Positions 36,300 through 45,872 of a DNA stretch of 64,000 nucleotides are shown here, piece after piece. The stretch comes from Ancylomarina sp. 16SWW S1-10-2. Its GTDB lineage: Bacteria; Bacteroidota; Bacteroidia; Bacteroidales; Marinifilaceae. The stretch covers positions 124,001 through 188,000 of the forward strand of contig NZ_SADB01000002.1 in the NCBI RefSeq assembly GCF_009669305.1, written 5' to 3'. Made by a program: the position numbers and the translations under genes. How positions within the stretch are numbered: position 1 is the first letter of the stretch; each line of letters begins with the position of its first letter. The notes under the pieces were generated by a model, which made no database searches, was not told where the DNA came from, and saw only the letters and a list, made by a program, of their open reading frames with translations.

Positions 36300-36529
36300 G
36301 TTTATATTTGTTATTTAAGCTGATTTGAAAAGTTAAAACTACGAATTTAACTGACCTTAAAAAAGGACTTTATGCAAGCTGATTATTTTTATGTTTTAGA
36401 TGTTGTTTTACTTGAAAAAAGTTAATGCTTTTTGATAAAATGGATGATTTATAGAAGAACATATCTTAAGTAGAAAGTGTTTAATTTTTATTATATTGGG
36501 AAAATATGGTAATGTATATAGTATAAATT

Positions 36530-37117
36530 ATGATAAAAGATTGTGATTTTCCAGAGTTTATTCTTACTAAGTGGCAAAAATTAATTGATCTGCTTAGTTC
36601 AACTTTTAGTTTACCTGCTACTCTAATTATGCAGGTTGATGAAGACTCTATGAAAATATTTGCTAAATGTTCAACTGAAGAAAATCCTTATTTACTTGGT
36701 GATACGGAGAAAATTGATGGTTTATATTGTGAGGCTGTAATTAAGTCTAAAGAAAAATTACTAGTCACGAATGCGCTTTCTGATAAGGATTGGGATAAGA
36801 ATCCAGATCTCAAGTTTGGAATGGTTGCCTATTTAGGCTATCCCATAAAATACGCTTCTGGTGAAATTTTTGGAACAATTTGCGTGTTAGATAATAAAGA
36901 AAATCCCTTTGGTAAAACCATAGATAATTTTCTTTTGCAAGTTAGAGATATTATTGAGTTAGATATTTACACTTATCATTCATACGAAAAAGCGAGTAAA
37001 GAAATGGAGCAGAATATGCTTCGTCAGTTTAGTCAATTAGGTTTGGATGATAAGACGCAATCTGAAATTGAAAATTATAAACCTAATTATGATTCTTTGT
37101 GTCAAGGATTAAATTAA
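36530..37117 (+). CDS. GAF-domain protein, probably the N-terminal part of an interrupted sensor kinase
   Basis: A 195-residue protein with a GAF domain (about residues 10-150): LPATLIMQVDED, GLYCEAVIKSKEKLLV, VAYLGYPIKYASGEIFGTIC and VLDNKENPF are standard GAF features. A helical tail follows (about 150-195). The ORF stops at a TAA (37115-37117), but the same frame continues without further stops into the PAS/histidine kinase that follows, with no ATG between. It may be a stand-alone GAF protein co-translated with the kinase, or the front half of one GAF-PAS-PAS-PAS-kinase protein split by a nonsense change. The sensed ligand is unknown. Confidence 0.75.
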   Translation: MIKDCDFPEFILTKWQKLIDLLSSTFSLPATLIMQVDEDSMKIFAKCSTEENPYLLGDTEKIDGLYCEAVIKSKEKLLVTNALSDKDWDKNPDLKFGMVAYLGYPIKYASGEIFGTICVLDNKENPFGKTIDNFLLQVRDIIELDIYTYHSYEKASKEMEQNMLRQFSQLGLDDKTQSEIENYKPNYDSLCQGLN

Positions 37118-37132
37118 TTTAAAAAAGAATTA

Positions 37133-38965
37133 TTGGATCAAGAGAATAAATATAAAAATCTTTTTTCCTCAACAAGTACAGCATTAGTCGTTTTTGAACC
37201 TGTTTTTAATTCTGAAGGTAATGTTATTGATGCTAAATATATAGATATGAATGCCAATAATGAAGAGATTATTGGATATAAGAAAATGGATCTTATTGGT
37301 AGAACCATACTCGAGGTTTTTCCAAAGATAGAAGATTTTTTGTTTGAAAATTTTGATTCTGTTGTGAAGACTAGAAAAAGTATTCGTTTTAAATATTTTC
37401 ACACAGAACTAGGTAAGTATTTGTTGCTTAAGGTATTTCCTCTTGATGATTATGCTTTTGCAATTTCGTATAATGATGTTTCTGATCAAGAAATTCTTAA
37501 ACAAAAATTAGATGAAAGTGAGAGAAGATATAAAACTATTTTTCATGAAAGTAGTTCAATAATGTTAATTATTGATCCTGACAATGGAGCTATTATTGAT
37601 GCTAACTCTACAGCTATAAAATTTTATGGTTTCTCTAAAACGAAACTTCTTAGGATGAATATGTCTGATATTAATACCATGTCATCAGAAGATGTACAAA
37701 GGGAGATTGATTTGGTAGCGCAGAAAAAGAAAAAACACCTTTTATTTAAGCATCGCATTGCATCAGGCGAAATTCGCGATGTTGAAGTCTATTCAGGAAC
37801 TGTTAAGAGCAATGGACAAACTATGTTGTACTCTGTTCTTCACGATGTGACAAAGAGTAGAGAAGCCTTGGAAAAAGTTAATAGATTGTCGATGGCGGTT
37901 GAGCAAAGTCCTGTGGCAATTGTTATTACAGATCTAAATGGGGATATGCTTTATTGTAATCCAAAGCATTGTGAAATAACTGGTTATAAAGAAAAGGAGT
38001 TGATAGGACATAATTCAAGGCTATTAAAATCAGGTAAATTTTCGAAGGATGTTTATGTAGACTTATGGAAAACCATTACGACAGGCAATAAATGGCAAGG
38101 TGAATTTTTTAATAAAAAGAAAGATGGAAGTTTCTATTGGGAATTAGCTTTTATTGCTCCCATAAAGAATGATGAAGGTGAAATTGTAAATTATATTAAG
38201 ATTGGGGAAGATATCTCTGAGCGTAAACGTTTAGAAAATAAATTAGAGCATTCTATTTTGAAGGCTGAAGAAAGTGATAAGTTAAAGTCTTCTTTCTTGG
38301 CAAATTTAAGTCATGAGGTAAGGACACCTTTAAATGGCATAATGGGATTTACAAATATGATGATTTCAGATGGAATCTCAGAAGAAGAGCGTAAGGAGTT
38401 CGGATCTTATGTGGAGTCATCAGGGCGGCAATTGATGGCTACGATGGATAATATTCTTAAGTTATCGATGATAGAGATCGGTGAGATGAGTGTTAAATAT
38501 TCTAATTTTGATATTAATAGTTTATTCTCGGATATAGAAATATACTATTCAAGCGAAGTTCATGATAAAGGACTAGAATTTAAACTCGATTGTAGTTGTA
38601 AATCTATGATTAGAAATGATAAAAAAAGAATTCGTCAGGTTTTAGATTGTTTAATTCAAAATGCTATAAAATTTACTTCTCACGGACAAATTACAATAAA
38701 GGGAGAATGTAATCATAAAATGCTGTCTGTATTAGTTGAAGACACAGGTATGGGAATTGCAGCGCAAGATCATAACAAAGTGTTTGACCGTTTTATGCAG
38801 GGCGATAATTTTTCAACACGTCAATTTGATGGTTCCGGTTTGGGATTGGCAATCTCGAAAGAAATTGTTATTTTATTAGGTGGTGAAATATGGGTAGAAT
38901 CAGAAATTGGGAAAGGATCTAAATTTATTTTTACAATACCTAATGTGCCTGAAGATGTAAGTTGA
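37133..38965 (+). CDS. PAS-domain sensor histidine kinase (start uncertain)
   Basis: About 610 residues with three PAS domains (about 5-125, 132-245 and 250-365, the second and third with PAC-like ends such as YIKIGEDISERKRL). These are followed by HisKA (SSFLANLSHEVRTPLNGIMGF) and HATPase_c (IQNAIKFTS, DTGMGIAAQDHNKVFDRF, GSGLGLAISKEIV). No TM helix is present, so it is a cytoplasmic kinase. The first usable start is TTG at 37133; the first ATG lies inside PAS 1. The codons between the GAF stop and TTG (FKKEL) read like the linker helix that normally precedes such a PAS. No response regulator gene is adjacent and no receiver domain is fused. Confidence 0.8.
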   Translation: MDQENKYKNLFSSTSTALVVFEPVFNSEGNVIDAKYIDMNANNEEIIGYKKMDLIGRTILEVFPKIEDFLFENFDSVVKTRKSIRFKYFHTELGKYLLLKVFPLDDYAFAISYNDVSDQEILKQKLDESERRYKTIFHESSSIMLIIDPDNGAIIDANSTAIKFYGFSKTKLLRMNMSDINTMSSEDVQREIDLVAQKKKKHLLFKHRIASGEIRDVEVYSGTVKSNGQTMLYSVLHDVTKSREALEKVNRLSMAVEQSPVAIVITDLNGDMLYCNPKHCEITGYKEKELIGHNSRLLKSGKFSKDVYVDLWKTITTGNKWQGEFFNKKKDGSFYWELAFIAPIKNDEGEIVNYIKIGEDISERKRLENKLEHSILKAEESDKLKSSFLANLSHEVRTPLNGIMGFTNMMISDGISEEERKEFGSYVESSGRQLMATMDNILKLSMIEIGEMSVKYSNFDINSLFSDIEIYYSSEVHDKGLEFKLDCSCKSMIRNDKKRIRQVLDCLIQNAIKFTSHGQITIKGECNHKMLSVLVEDTGMGIAAQDHNKVFDRFMQGDNFSTRQFDGSGLGLAISKEIVILLGGEIWVESEIGKGSKFIFTIPNVPEDVS

Positions 38966-38986
38966 GCTTGAGTTAGATCCAAATAT

Positions 38987-39023
38987 AATAAAAGCCGAAA
39001 CTTAAATTGTTTCGGCTTTTATT
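38987..39023. terminator. Bidirectional terminator
   Basis: AATAAAAGCCGAAAC / GTTTCGGCTTTTATT, a 15-bp perfect stem with a 7-nt loop between the kinase and rlmD. Confidence 0.85.
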
Positions 39024-39043
39024 CTTTTATTGGGTCGTGTTCT

Positions 39044-40453
39044 TTATCGTTTTTCCATTAGTACAATATTCTCCACATGATGTGTGTGTGGAAACATGTC
39101 GACGGCTTGAACTTTAGTGACTTTATAAGCATGATCCATCATCTCTAAATCGCGAGCTTGTGTTGCTGAATTACAACTCACATATACGATTCTATTAGGG
39201 TCTGCCTGTAGAATAGTTGCAATTACATCAGAATGTATACCTGCTCTTGGAGGATCTAAAATCAACATATCAGGATGACCATGTTCAGCAATGAATTCTG
39301 CATTTAAGACATCCTTCATATCACCAGCAAAGAAAGCTGTGTTGTCAATTCCGTTAATCTCAGAATTCAACTTAGCATCTTCAATTGCCTCTGGTACGTA
39401 TTCTATACCAATTACCTTTTTAGCTTGTCGAGCTACAAAGTTGGCAATAGTTCCTGTTCCTGTATATAAATCGTAAACAACTTCGTCTTTTTGAATGTTA
39501 GCAAACTCACGCGTTTTGCTATATAGTTGGTAAGCTTGTTCCGAGTTGGTTTGATAGAATGATTTTGGTCCAATCTTAAACTTCAAATCTTCCATTTGTT
39601 CGAAAATATGATCCACACCTTTGTATAAAATCACATCCTGATCTCCAATCGTATCGTTACCTTTTTCGTTTATAACGTACATTAATGAAGAAATCTCTGG
39701 AAATTTTTCAGCCAAGTGCGCCATAAGACCTTCACGTTTTTCTACATCTTCGTAATAGAAAACAACAACAACCATAACATCGCCAGTTGTAGATGTTCTA
39801 ATAATTAAAGTACGTAGAAACCCGACTTGAGCACGAATATCGAAAAAGCTCAAATCATTGGCTAAAGCATATTCTTTAATTGCTAAACGAACAGCATTTG
39901 AAGGCTCAGCTTGCAAGTGACATTTTTTGATATCTACAATTTTATCGTATAAACGAGGAACGTGAAAACCAAGTGCAGGTGTATGCCCAAAATCATCGTC
40001 ACTGCCAATTTCTTCCAACGTTAGGTAACGCTTGTTCGAGAAAGTGAATTCAAGTTTGTTACGGTAAAATTTTGTTTTAGCTGAAGGCAAAATAGGATTT
40101 GATTCAGGTAAATCTATTTTTCCAATTCGACTTAAATTGTCAATCACTTCTTGTTGTTTGAATTTTAGTTGTTCCTCGTAAGGTAAGTTTTGCCACTTAC
40201 AACCACCACAAACACCAAAATGCTCACAAAAAGGATCTACTCGTAAATCAGAATATTTATGAAATACAACAGGATGACCTTCCATATAACTTTTACGTTT
40301 TTTTGTCACCTGTACATCCACAACATCGCCTGGTATAACGTTGGTTACAAACACAACTTTATCATCTACCTTGGCAATGGCCTTTCCTTCGGCTGCTAAC
40401 TTTATAATTTCAACGTTTTCCAGTAAGGGTTTTTTCTTTCTATTTCTTCCCAC
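39044..40453 (-). CDS. rlmD: 23S rRNA (uracil-5-)-methyltransferase, RlmD type
   Basis: A 469-residue SAM-dependent methyltransferase of the TrmA/RlmD family. The N-terminal TRAM domain (about 10-65) is followed by the [4Fe-4S] ligands C76, C82, C85 and C178 (CEHFGVCGGC, then KKCHLQ). The SAM site (VYDLYTGTGTIANFVA) and the catalytic region (LILDPPRAGIH, and the nucleophilic Cys in VYVSCNSATQARDL) complete the enzyme. It methylates C5 of a uridine in 23S rRNA; whether the site is U1939 (RlmD) or another cannot be decided from sequence alone. It is divergent from the ABC-F gene. Confidence 0.88.
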   Translation of the reverse strand: MGRNRKKKPLLENVEIIKLAAEGKAIAKVDDKVVFVTNVIPGDVVDVQVTKKRKSYMEGHPVVFHKYSDLRVDPFCEHFGVCGGCKWQNLPYEEQLKFKQQEVIDNLSRIGKIDLPESNPILPSAKTKFYRNKLEFTFSNKRYLTLEEIGSDDDFGHTPALGFHVPRLYDKIVDIKKCHLQAEPSNAVRLAIKEYALANDLSFFDIRAQVGFLRTLIIRTSTTGDVMVVVVFYYEDVEKREGLMAHLAEKFPEISSLMYVINEKGNDTIGDQDVILYKGVDHIFEQMEDLKFKIGPKSFYQTNSEQAYQLYSKTREFANIQKDEVVYDLYTGTGTIANFVARQAKKVIGIEYVPEAIEDAKLNSEINGIDNTAFFAGDMKDVLNAEFIAEHGHPDMLILDPPRAGIHSDVIATILQADPNRIVYVSCNSATQARDLEMMDHAYKVTKVQAVDMFPHTHHVENIVLMEKR

Positions 40454-40479
40454 TTTGTATTTCTTTAAAGATTTGGCTG

Positions 40480-40487
40480 CAAATATA
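40480..40487 (-). promoter_or_regulatory. Candidate -7 element for rlmD
   Basis: The minus strand reads TATATTTG, matching TAnnTTTG, 26 bases upstream of the rlmD start codon. There is no clear -33 box. Confidence 0.4.
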
Positions 40488-40611
40488 AGACAAATAGTAC
40501 TTAGAGTTTGTAAGTTATAAGTACTTAAAGTTAAAAATCACTTTCAGGAGTTGTAATTTTAAGTATTCATAAGTACTCTAGGCACTTTAAATACTTTAGA
40601 CACTATTTTAC

Positions 40612-40619
40612 TATCTTTG
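40612..40619 (+). promoter_or_regulatory. Candidate -7 element for the ABC-F gene
   Basis: TATCTTTG matches TAnnTTTG, 30 bases before the ATG at 40650. The -33 region reads TTTAG rather than TTTG. Confidence 0.45.
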
Positions 40620-40649
40620 CAGGCCTAACATATAAACAATTCGTTGTCC

Positions 40650-42590
40650 ATGATATCAATTAATAACCTCATAGTAGAATTTGGTGGCTTTACATTATTT
40701 AAAGACGTTACTTTTATCGTTAATTCACGCGACCGTATTGGTTTAGTAGGAAAAAATGGTGCAGGAAAATCGACACTCTTGAAAATTTTTGCTGGTAAGC
40801 AAGAAGCGACTAAAGGAACCATAAATATTCCCAATGAGATTAAGATTGGTTATCTACCTCAGCAGATGACTCATGAAGATGGACGAACTGTTATAGATGA
40901 AGCTTTAACAGCCTTTAAAGAGGTTATTCAGTTGGAAGAAGAGATTGCTCGTATTAATACGGAGATTGCAGAACGTACCGACTACGAATCTGAATCTTAT
41001 ATGGAATTGATTAATCGTTTGACTGAAAAAAGCGATAGATTTCATATGATGGGAGGCGGTAATGTTCAAGCTGAAGCAGAAAGAACGCTTCTAGGTCTTG
41101 GTTTTATGCGCAGCGATTTTACACGTCAAACCAATGAGTTTAGTGGTGGGTGGCGTATGCGTATTGAGTTAGTGAAAATTCTTTTGCGACGGCCCAATGT
41201 TTTTCTTCTCGATGAACCAACTAACCACCTCGATATTGAATCGATTCAATGGTTAGAAGATTTCTTGAAAACCTACGCTGGAGCTGTTGTTTTAGTTTCT
41301 CACGATAGAGCATTCCTTGATAATATTACCAATAGAACTGTTGAAATTTCTGTTGGAAAAATATACGATTATAAAGTTTCATATACCGAATATGTGCAGT
41401 TGCATGCCGAACGACGTGAGCAACAAATGAAAGCCTACGTTAATCAGCAAAAAATGATTAAAGAAACAGAGGATTTTATTGAGCGTTTTAGATATAAAGC
41501 AACTAAATCTGTACAGGTTCAATCACGAGTAAAACAATTAGAAAAAGTTGATCGTATTGAGATTGATCAGGTTGATAATTCTAAACTAAGCCTAAAATTC
41601 CCACCAGCTCCTCGTTCTGGCGATTTAGTTTGTCAGGTAAAAGGTTTGAGTAAAGCCTATGGTGATCATTTGGTTTTAGAGAATCTTGAATTTATAATTG
41701 AACGTGGCGAAAAGCTAGCTTTTGTTGGTAAAAATGGTGAAGGAAAATCGACTCTAGTGAAAGTGTTGATGGGTGAGATCGATTATACTGGTGTATGTAA
41801 ACTCGGTCATAATGTGAAAATTGGTTATTTTGCTCAAAATCAGGCCATGTTGCTCGATGAGGAAAAAACTGTTTTCGATACCATTGATGATGTTGCTGTA
41901 GGCGATGTAAGAACTAAAATTCGTGATATTCTTGGTGGATTCATGTTTGGTGGAGAGGATATTGACAAAAAGGTAAAAGTATTGTCAGGTGGAGAACGTT
42001 CACGTTTAGCCATGATTCGTCTGTTGCTTGAACCAGTTAACTTACTTGTTCTCGATGAGCCAACCAATCATCTCGACATGAAATCGAAGGATGTGTTGAA
42101 AGAGGCATTACTTAATTTCGATGGAACGGTTATTGTCGTTTCTCACGATAGAGAATTCCTTGATGGTTTATCGTCTAAGGTTTATGAATTTACCAATAAA
42201 GGTATCAAAGAGCATTTGGGTGGTATTTATGGCTTTCTTCAGAATAAGAAGATGGCTAATATGCGCGAGCTTGATAGAAAAAAACAAGTTGCAGATGAAA
42301 CGAAAGAAGATGTCGTTTTATCTGAGAATAAGTTGAACTACCTTGAACGTAAGGAAATGAGTAAGCAAATCTCTAAGCTAGAAAGAGCTGTGTCTAAAAG
42401 TGAAGAGATGATTGCTAAATATGAAGAGAAAATTGAAGAAATCGAAGCTCTTTTAACAGATCCCAAAAATCAAGATCAGGATACTTTTAAAACCTATGAT
42501 GAGGCGAAAAAGAATCTTGAAAATGAGATGACTAATTGGGAAAACAAGAATGAAGAGCTGGAAACTTTAATCCTTGAAAAAGGGGAGTAG
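40650..42590 (+). CDS. ABC-F family ATPase (ribosome-associated type)
   Basis: A 646-residue soluble protein with two ABC ATPase domains and no TM segments. Domain 1 has Walker A GKNGAGKST, signature NEFSGGWRMRIEL and Walker B FLLDEPTNHLD. Domain 2 has Walker A GKNGEGKST, signature VLSGGERSRLAM and Walker B VLDEPTNHLD. The P-site tRNA-interacting linker between them contains the typical ERFRYKATKSVQVQSRVKQLEK. A C-terminal coiled coil (about 540-646) resembles that of Uup/ABCF3-type proteins. ABC-F proteins act on translating ribosomes; there is no sign of the antibiotic-resistance subtypes. ATG at 40650 is preferred over the TTG two codons upstream. Confidence 0.9.
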   Translation: MISINNLIVEFGGFTLFKDVTFIVNSRDRIGLVGKNGAGKSTLLKIFAGKQEATKGTINIPNEIKIGYLPQQMTHEDGRTVIDEALTAFKEVIQLEEEIARINTEIAERTDYESESYMELINRLTEKSDRFHMMGGGNVQAEAERTLLGLGFMRSDFTRQTNEFSGGWRMRIELVKILLRRPNVFLLDEPTNHLDIESIQWLEDFLKTYAGAVVLVSHDRAFLDNITNRTVEISVGKIYDYKVSYTEYVQLHAERREQQMKAYVNQQKMIKETEDFIERFRYKATKSVQVQSRVKQLEKVDRIEIDQVDNSKLSLKFPPAPRSGDLVCQVKGLSKAYGDHLVLENLEFIIERGEKLAFVGKNGEGKSTLVKVLMGEIDYTGVCKLGHNVKIGYFAQNQAMLLDEEKTVFDTIDDVAVGDVRTKIRDILGGFMFGGEDIDKKVKVLSGGERSRLAMIRLLLEPVNLLVLDEPTNHLDMKSKDVLKEALLNFDGTVIVVSHDREFLDGLSSKVYEFTNKGIKEHLGGIYGFLQNKKMANMRELDRKKQVADETKEDVVLSENKLNYLERKEMSKQISKLERAVSKSEEMIAKYEEKIEEIEALLTDPKNQDQDTFKTYDEAKKNLENEMTNWENKNEELETLILEKGE

Positions 42591-42710
42591 TTTTTAGTTT
42601 AAGCACTATCATGCTCTGACTATAAAAAAGCTGTAAGTGTCAGGGTATGATTAATCCATGCAGGAATATTTATTGAGAGCCTAAAAAATAGTATTGGAGC
42701 AAGAGATAAT

Positions 42711-43006
42711 ATTCACAGAATTACAAAATTTCCATAATTCACATATTTATTTTAGAGGAAATGTCTTTAATGAGCTTTTAAAAATCCAAAATTCATAAAA
42801 TATTGTTTCTGAAAATCCAGATAGTTATACGTGAATGTCATTATGGAGAATAGGTTAAGAAACGTTTCACAGTAGAAAAATGATTCACAGAATTACAAAA
42901 TTTCCATAATTCACAAGTAATTTTAATCTGTTTATTCTGAAATCCCGATAACTAAATGGGAATGTCATTATGGGGAATAGGTAAAATCAATTCATAGAAT
43001 TTAAAA
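42711..43006 (+). repeat. Diverged intergenic tandem repeat, two and a half units
   Basis: A 32-nt element beginning ATTCACAGAATTACAAAA occurs identically at 42711-42742 and 42883-42914, and a degenerate shorter copy (ATTCATAGAATTTAAAA) is near 42990. A second element, GAATGTCATTATGGxGAATAGG, follows each copy at 42833-42854 and 42960-42981. The units differ by an internal deletion of about 45 bp. Each 32-nt element contains GAATTA and TAATTC arms that could pair. The whole 482-bp gap (42591-43072) contains no plausible ORF. Confidence 0.75.
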
Positions 43007-43020
43007 AAATAAGATATAAA

Positions 43021-43047
43021 AAAAGCCCGATGTTAAATCGGGCTTTT
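43021..43047 (-). terminator. Terminator after pnp
   Basis: AAAAGCCCGAT / ATCGGGCTTTT with a 5-nt loop, with the A-run on the left giving U's on the minus strand. Confidence 0.85.
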
Positions 43048-43072
43048 CTGTATAATAGACTAGAGTTTAGTT

Positions 43073-45202
43073 CTAGTTTCTTTCTGGTTTTGGTAATAAA
43101 GCTTTTCTAGAAAGTTTTAATTTACCTGTTTTAGGATCGATACCAATTAATTTAACTTCAACGATATCTCCTTCTTTCAACACTTCGTCAACTGTATTTA
43201 GTCTACGGTGTTCAATTTCAGAAATGTGAAGTAAACCATCTTTTCCAGGAAGAACTTCAACGAAAGCACCAAAGGCAACAATCGATTTTACTTTTCCTTT
43301 GTAAATAGTTCCAACTTCAGGAACTGCAGTGATACCTTTGATACGACCTAATGCAATATCAATTGCTTCTTTATCACTAGCTGAAATATCAACGTGACCT
43401 TTTCCGTCAACTTCTTCGATAACGATAACCGCACCTGAAGTTTCTTGAATTTCTTGAATAATTTTTCCACCGGGTCCTATTACTGCACCAATCATTTCCT
43501 TAGGAATAACAAGAGATACAATTCTTGGAGCGTGATCTTTAAGATCAACACGAGGTTCAGCGATAGTTTCTGCAATTTTATCTAAAATATGAAGACGACC
43601 AGCATGAGCTTGCATTAAGGCTTGCTCTAATACTTCATAAGGAAGTCCGTCAACTTTAATATCCATTTGAGTAGCAGTAATACCATCTCTAGTACCTGTT
43701 ACTTTAAAGTCCATATCACCCAAGTGATCTTCATCACCTAAAATATCCGAAAGAATCGCATATTTTTTAGCACCTTCAGTAGAAATTAATCCCATTGCGA
43801 TACCTGATACTGGTTTCTTCATTTGAAGACCTGAATCCATAAGTGCTAATGTACCTGCACAAACAGTAGCCATAGAAGATGAACCGTTTGATTCTAAAAT
43901 ATCAGAAACAACACGAACAGTATATGGACATTCGTCAGGAAGCATATTTTTAAGTGCACGATGCGCTAGGTTACCATGACCAATCTCACGACGAGAAATT
44001 CCTCTAGAAGGACGAGCCTCACCAGTACAGAAAGGAGGAAAGTTATAGTGAAGAGAGAATTTTTCTTTTCCACGGAAAAGAACATCATCAACCATCTTCT
44101 CATCTAACTTAGTACCTAATGTTACTGTAGTTAAAGATTGAGTTTCACCACGAGTAAAAATGGCAGAACCGTGAGCTCCTGGAAGGTAATCAATCTCAGA
44201 CCAGATAGGACGAATTTCGTCAGTCTTACGACCATCTAAACGAACTCTATCTTCAAGAACCATTTCGCGAACAGCATCTTTTTCCACATCGTGGTAGTAG
44301 CGTCCAATTAAGCTCATGTTAACTTCTGAAGCTTCTTTACCTTCTGAGTATTCAGCAACAAATTCGTCTTTTACAGCTGCAAATGAAGCTGAACGTTCGT
44401 GTTTGTTAGGGTTTTGAAGTCTTGCAACTGCTAATACTTTAGCATATGTTTTGTCAATGATTAACTGCTTAAGTTCTTCATCAGTTTCTTCGTGACAATA
44501 TTCTCTTTTTTTAGTGCTGCCAACTGCTTCAGCTAATTCAACCTGAAGTTGACATTGTTTTTTAATTGCTTCGTGAGCCACTTTGATAGCTTCAAGCATT
44601 TCTGCTTCTGAAACTTCTTTCATCTCACCTTCTACCATCATGATATTATCCATGGTAGCAGCAACCATAATCTCCAAGTCGGCAGCATTTAATTGCTCAC
44701 GATTTGGATTAATTACGAATTCACCTTCGACTCTAGCCACACGAACCTCAGAAATTGGTTCCAAGAATGGAATGTCAGATACTGCAATAGCTGCAGAAGC
44801 TGCAAGACCAGCAAGAGCATCAGGCATGTCGTTTGCATCAACAGATATCAAGCTAATTGATACGAAAGTATCAGCGTGATAATTTGATGGGAATAATGGA
44901 CGTAGGGCACGATCCACAAGACGACAAACTAAAATTTCATAGTCAGAAGGACGACCTTCTCTTTTCATAAATCCACCAGGGAAACGACCTAGTGCTGCAT
45001 ATTTTTCTTTGTAGTCAACAGACAAAGGCAAGAAGTCTACATCACTTTTTGCATTTGGGGCTGATACTACAGTAGCTAACAACATGGTCTTACCCATTTT
45101 TACTACAACAGCTCCATCAGCTTGTTTTGCTAATTTACCTGTTTCAATTGTGATGGACCTTCCATCACCTAATTCAATTGTTTTTTCGATTACATTCATC
45201 AT
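43073..45202 (-). CDS. pnp: Polyribonucleotide nucleotidyltransferase
   Basis: A 709-residue 3'-5' phosphorolytic exoribonuclease of the degradosome type. Two RNase PH domains are present: the first with [20 protein letters not shown], the second with [20 protein letters not shown] and the catalytic-region motif [23 protein letters not shown] domain ([20 protein letters not shown], about 560) and an S1 domain ([20 protein letters not shown], about 625-690) follow. Length and domain order are canonical. It lies just downstream of rpsO, the classic rpsO-pnp arrangement, with a hairpin between the two. Met1 and Met2 are both possible starts. Confidence 0.97.
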   Translation of the reverse strand: MMNVIEKTIELGDGRSITIETGKLAKQADGAVVVKMGKTMLLATVVSAPNAKSDVDFLPLSVDYKEKYAALGRFPGGFMKREGRPSDYEILVCRLVDRALRPLFPSNYHADTFVSISLISVDANDMPDALAGLAASAAIAVSDIPFLEPISEVRVARVEGEFVINPNREQLNAADLEIMVAATMDNIMMVEGEMKEVSEAEMLEAIKVAHEAIKKQCQLQVELAEAVGSTKKREYCHEETDEELKQLIIDKTYAKVLAVARLQNPNKHERSASFAAVKDEFVAEYSEGKEASEVNMSLIGRYYHDVEKDAVREMVLEDRVRLDGRKTDEIRPIWSEIDYLPGAHGSAIFTRGETQSLTTVTLGTKLDEKMVDDVLFRGKEKFSLHYNFPPFCTGEARPSRGISRREIGHGNLAHRALKNMLPDECPYTVRVVSDILESNGSSSMATVCAGTLALMDSGLQMKKPVSGIAMGLISTEGAKKYAILSDILGDEDHLGDMDFKVTGTRDGITATQMDIKVDGLPYEVLEQALMQAHAGRLHILDKIAETIAEPRVDLKDHAPRIVSLVIPKEMIGAVIGPGGKIIQEIQETSGAVIVIEEVDGKGHVDISASDKEAIDIALGRIKGITAVPEVGTIYKGKVKSIVAFGAFVEVLPGKDGLLHISEIEHRRLNTVDEVLKEGDIVEVKLIGIDPKTGKLKLSRKALLPKPERN

Positions 45203-45253
45203 TTGTAGTTTTATTCAAACTTGTATTTGGATAAGGCGAAATGTTGCCGTACT

Positions 45254-45290
45254 AAAATAAAAAAAGCAATCCTAATTGCTTAGGATTGCT
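45254..45290 (-). terminator. Hairpin between rpsO and pnp (terminator/attenuator)
   Basis: AGCAATCCTAA / TTAGGATTGCT with a 4-nt loop and an 11-nt A-run on the left (U-run in the minus transcript). It would end most rpsO transcripts and let some read through into pnp. Confidence 0.75.
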
Positions 45291-45303
45291 AATATTATAG
45301 ATA

Positions 45304-45573
45304 TTACTTACGCATGTTTAATGCCTTAATAATAGCACGGTATCTTTCAATATCTTTTGCTTTTAAGTAATCCAATAGGCTTCTTCTTTTACCTACTAGT
45401 AATTGCAGCGCACGTTGGGTACTGTAATCTTTTCTATTTCTTTTAAGGTGCTCTGTTAAGTGAGCAATACGGTAAGAAAATAAAGCGATCTGAGATTCTG
45501 CAGCCCCAGTGTCTTTATTAGACTTTCCGTATTGTTCGAAAAGCTCTTGTTTTTTTTCTGCTGATAAATACAT
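45304..45573 (-). CDS. rpsO: Ribosomal protein S15
   Basis: An 89-residue protein, exactly the normal S15 length, when started at the ATG at 45571-45573 (MYLSAEKKQELFEQYG). The longer frame upstream to 45639 adds 22 residues that do not belong to the family and overlaps the promoter, so it is rejected. Conserved helices with the 16S-binding residues are visible (DTGAAESQIALFSYRIAHLT, HLKRNRKDYSTQRALQLLVG, KRRSLLDYLK). It binds 16S rRNA helix 22 and helps dock the platform of the 30S subunit. In many bacteria S15 represses its own translation through its leader; I see no pseudoknot that I can defend here. Confidence 0.97.
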   Translation of the reverse strand: MYLSAEKKQELFEQYGKSNKDTGAAESQIALFSYRIAHLTEHLKRNRKDYSTQRALQLLVGKRRSLLDYLKAKDIERYRAIIKALNMRK

Positions 45574-45616
45574 AGTACTTAAAATTAAATTTGTTTTGTT
45601 TGAACTATTAATTTGG

Positions 45617-45646
45617 CAAAAGTAAGTATTTATTTTCATATATCAA
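45617..45646 (-). promoter_or_regulatory. Promoter of rpsO(-pnp)
   Basis: On the minus strand TTG (45644-45646), 19 bases, then TACTTTTG (45617-45624). It fits the Bacteroidota -33/-7 pattern, starts transcription about 35-40 bases before the S15 ATG, and supports the short S15 start. Confidence 0.7.
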
Positions 45647-45724
45647 TAGGCTTACTTTGTTGTTTTCCTTGTGTTACTTGTAGACCGTAGTAAAGAGGAA
45701 AATTAAGTTCAATTTTAATAAAAA

Positions 45725-45755
45725 AGAAGCCCCGAAATTGTGTTTCGAGGCTTCT
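45725..45755 (-). terminator. Terminator after the OmpA/TSP3 gene
   Basis: AGAAGCCCCGAAA / TTTCGAGGCTTCT with one mismatch and a 5-nt loop, with an A-run on the left, about 120 bases past the stop. Confidence 0.65.
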
Positions 45756-45872
45756 AATATTATAGGATTTGTTTTGTAATCGAAATTAGTCGATTTTAAA
45801 AGGTTTATAGAAATAGTTTTCAAGATGTGCATAAACACACATCGAGCTTCTATTACCAAGTAAAATTCAAAA

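Noticed and set aside
42711-42914. CRISPR or insertion sequence in the 482-bp gap
   Set aside because: There are only two exact 32-nt copies, 172 bp apart, with no cas genes, no transposase ORF and no terminal inverted repeats.
45574-45639. N-terminal extension of S15
   Set aside because: The extra 22 residues do not belong to the family, and the stretch contains the leader and promoter region; the ATG at 45573 gives exactly 89 residues.
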